DNA from: Prorocentrum cordatum
Lineage: Eukaryota > Sar > Dinophyceae > Prorocentrales > Prorocentraceae
Length of the DNA stretch: 64,000 bases
NCBI GenBank assembly: GCA_963575745.1
Contig: CAUYUJ010009546.1
Span: 359,501 to 423,500, forward strand
Direction: 5' to 3'
Position 1 is the stretch's first letter, and each line of letters starts with the position of its first letter. Positions 62,861 to 64,000 of this stretch are shown in pieces. The position numbers and the translations under genes were made by a program. Under the pieces are notes generated by a model. It saw nothing but the letters and a program-made list of their open reading frames with translations. It was not told where the DNA came from and ran no database searches.

Positions 62861-63177
62861 GTAGCCTGAAGTGCTCAGGGACTAGTTTTTTAGTCCCACG
62901 TCACATATTAAAAAATAGTCCCAGTCTAAAAAATAGTCCCATGTGTGCGATGTTAATATTTCATCGCTGTAGTTCTAAATTCTTGCTGTTTCACACGCAT
63001 GTCGTGTTAATGTGTTCATGGGCGCGCGTCAGCTATATATGCGCCATACGTTCCGTCAGGATTCTCCCATGGCCCCCAAGATCGAAGGTTGAGGAGGAGG
63101 AGGAGGAGGAGGAGGAGGAAAGTACAGAGGAGGGGCACCGATGATGTAATTTGAGTTCCCCCGCGGCGTTGCCGCAG

Positions 63178-63325
63178 CTGTTTTGGCTGCTGGCCATATG
63201 TCAGGCGGAGAGCCTGGCCAGAAGGTGGCCAAGCGTGGCAAGCCACGCGGCGCGTGCGCCTTCACAGATGCGCCGCGCCTGACGAAGCTGCTCGAGGCGC
63301 ACTGGCCGAGGGATGACAGCGACTG
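63178..63325 (+). CDS. Exon of a gene at the window end (first visible)
   Basis: After GTTGCCGCAG the frame reads MSGGEPGQKVAKRGKPRGA, CAFTDAPRLTKLLEAHWPRD and DSDW, with ATG at 63198. It ends with two bases of a Trp codon before a GT (63326). The next exon supplies the third base, giving DSDWLAYDTE. The N-terminal part is basic, the rest amphipathic. Function unknown. If ATG 63198 is the start, the upstream AG may be a trans-splice acceptor. Confidence 0.6.
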
Positions 63326-63610
63326 GTGGAGGGATTTAATTAAACGTGCACTGACTGACCGAGTAGCGAGGAGATGAATGGATGAGAGGGGGAGGGGGGG
63401 GGAGACGGAGGAGGAGAGGGGAAAAGGAAGTGGACAAGAAGGAGGGAGGAGGAAAGGAAGGAGAAGGAGGACGAGGAGGAGGAAGAGGAGAGACGAGGAG
63501 AGGGGTGGAGGAGGAGGAGGAGGAGGAGGAGGAGGAGGAGGGACGAGGAGGAGGAGGAGAAGGAGCAAGGGGCGGATGAGAGAATTAACACGGGATGGGG
63601 CTGGCCCAAG
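63326..63610 (+). repeat. GT-AG intron with a GGA repeat
   Basis: Purine-rich (GAGGA) from about 63385 to 63570, ending GGCTGGCCCAAG. Phase agreement on both sides supports its removal. Confidence 0.65.
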
Positions 63611-63725
63611 GTTGGCGTACGACACGGAGATGGACGGCCCAGCGGATCCAGACGAGATCAACAAAAAGTCGCGCTTGATCATGGAGATCCGCGCCGTGGG
63701 GGGCATCAGCCAGAAGACGGCAAAG
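63611..63725 (+). CDS. Second visible exon of the gene at the window end
   Basis: Reads LAYDTEMDGPADPDEINKKS, RLIMEIRAVGGISQKTAK and ends in phase 0 at AAG before a GC donor (63726). Mixed charged and hydrophobic composition; likely folded. No family is recognised. Confidence 0.65.
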
Positions 63726-63896
63726 GCGCCTCCTCCTCCTCCTCCTCCTCCTCCTCCTCCCCCTCCTCCCTTCCTCGTCCTCCTCCTCCTCCTCCTCCTC
63801 CTACTCCTCCTCTTCCTCCTACTCTTCCTCCTCCTCCTCCTCCTTCGTCGTCCTCCTCCTCCTCCTCCACTCGTCCTGTCTGGCCGCCGTTGCAAG
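63726..63896 (+). repeat. GC-AG intron with a CTC repeat
   Basis: Starts GCGCCTCC, consists largely of CTC triplets, and ends GGCCGCCGTTGCAAG. It joins two phase-0 exons. Confidence 0.65.
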
Positions 63897-64000
63897 GCGG
63901 CGATGGAGGAGCTGGCCCGCAAGCACGAGGCCAAGTGGAAGCTTGCGGCGGAGCTCGAGAGCTGGGCCAACCACAAGGCCAAGTCGCTCAGGGCCATGCT
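63897..64000 (+). CDS. Third visible exon, runs off the window
   Basis: Reads AAMEELARKHEAKWKLAAEL then ESWANHKAKSLRAM, a strongly helical, coiled-coil-like segment, open to the window end. It continues the phase of the preceding exon. The gene is 3' partial. Confidence 0.6.

Noticed and set aside
63171-63190. GCAGCTGTTTTGGCTG as a leader relic
   Set aside because: Only the TTTTGGCT core matches; the rest differs, so chance is the simpler reading.

Overview
This window reads as nuclear DNA of a dinoflagellate. The decisive sign is a complete 22-nt dinoflagellate spliced-leader sequence in the genome at 22595-22616. Supporting signs are high GC, exons separated by introns packed with simple repeats, GC-AG as well as GT-AG introns that join exons in phase, a dinoflagellate-style cytosine-5 methyltransferase, and retroelements of the large alveolate type. 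The genus cannot be fixed from this sequence.

Layout. 1-1.4 kb: the last two exons of an unknown gene around an intron filled with a GC-rich minisatellite. 1.4-8.9 kb: no gene I can support; duplications and a CAT repeat block. 8.98-9.76 kb: three exons that join in phase. 9.9-17.6 kb: inverted-repeat element, duplicated blocks, one exon ending at a MITE-like sequence, and several satellites. 17.65-19.9 kb (minus strand): an endonuclease/exonuclease/phosphatase-fold gene carrying at least eight copies of a short GASQPA-encoding element. 19.9-22.5 kb: simple repeats, a 73-bp array and one exon.

22.6-36.1 kb is the centrepiece, a nested pair of retroelements on the plus strand. A LINE starts with the spliced leader, then has ORF1 (zinc-knuckle and coiled coil), an APE-type endonuclease, a reverse transcriptase, an RNase H and a C-terminal CxxC segment. 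It is split between reverse transcriptase and RNase H by a 7.2-kb tyrosine-recombinase retrotransposon. That element has the split direct repeat order A1-ORFs-B1-A2-B2 known from PAT/Ngaro-type DIRS elements. Both elements carry frameshifts and stops and look dead.

36.5-43 kb: an 82-bp array with inverted copies upstream, MITE-like inverted-repeat elements and low-complexity tracts. 44.3-48.4 kb: a multi-exon gene ending in lysine/glycine-rich repeats. 49-52 kb: an AGCTAA satellite and about 21 copies of a 78-bp satellite. 53.06-54.3 kb: an apparently intact cytosine-5 DNA methyltransferase with one GC-AG intron. 54.3-63.1 kb: mostly satellites. 63.18-64.0 kb: three in-phase exons of a gene running off the window.

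Most long open frames here are translations of trinucleotide or minisatellite repeats and are not listed as genes. Exon calls rest on open frames, splice motifs and phase agreement read by eye; no transcript or homology search was available.
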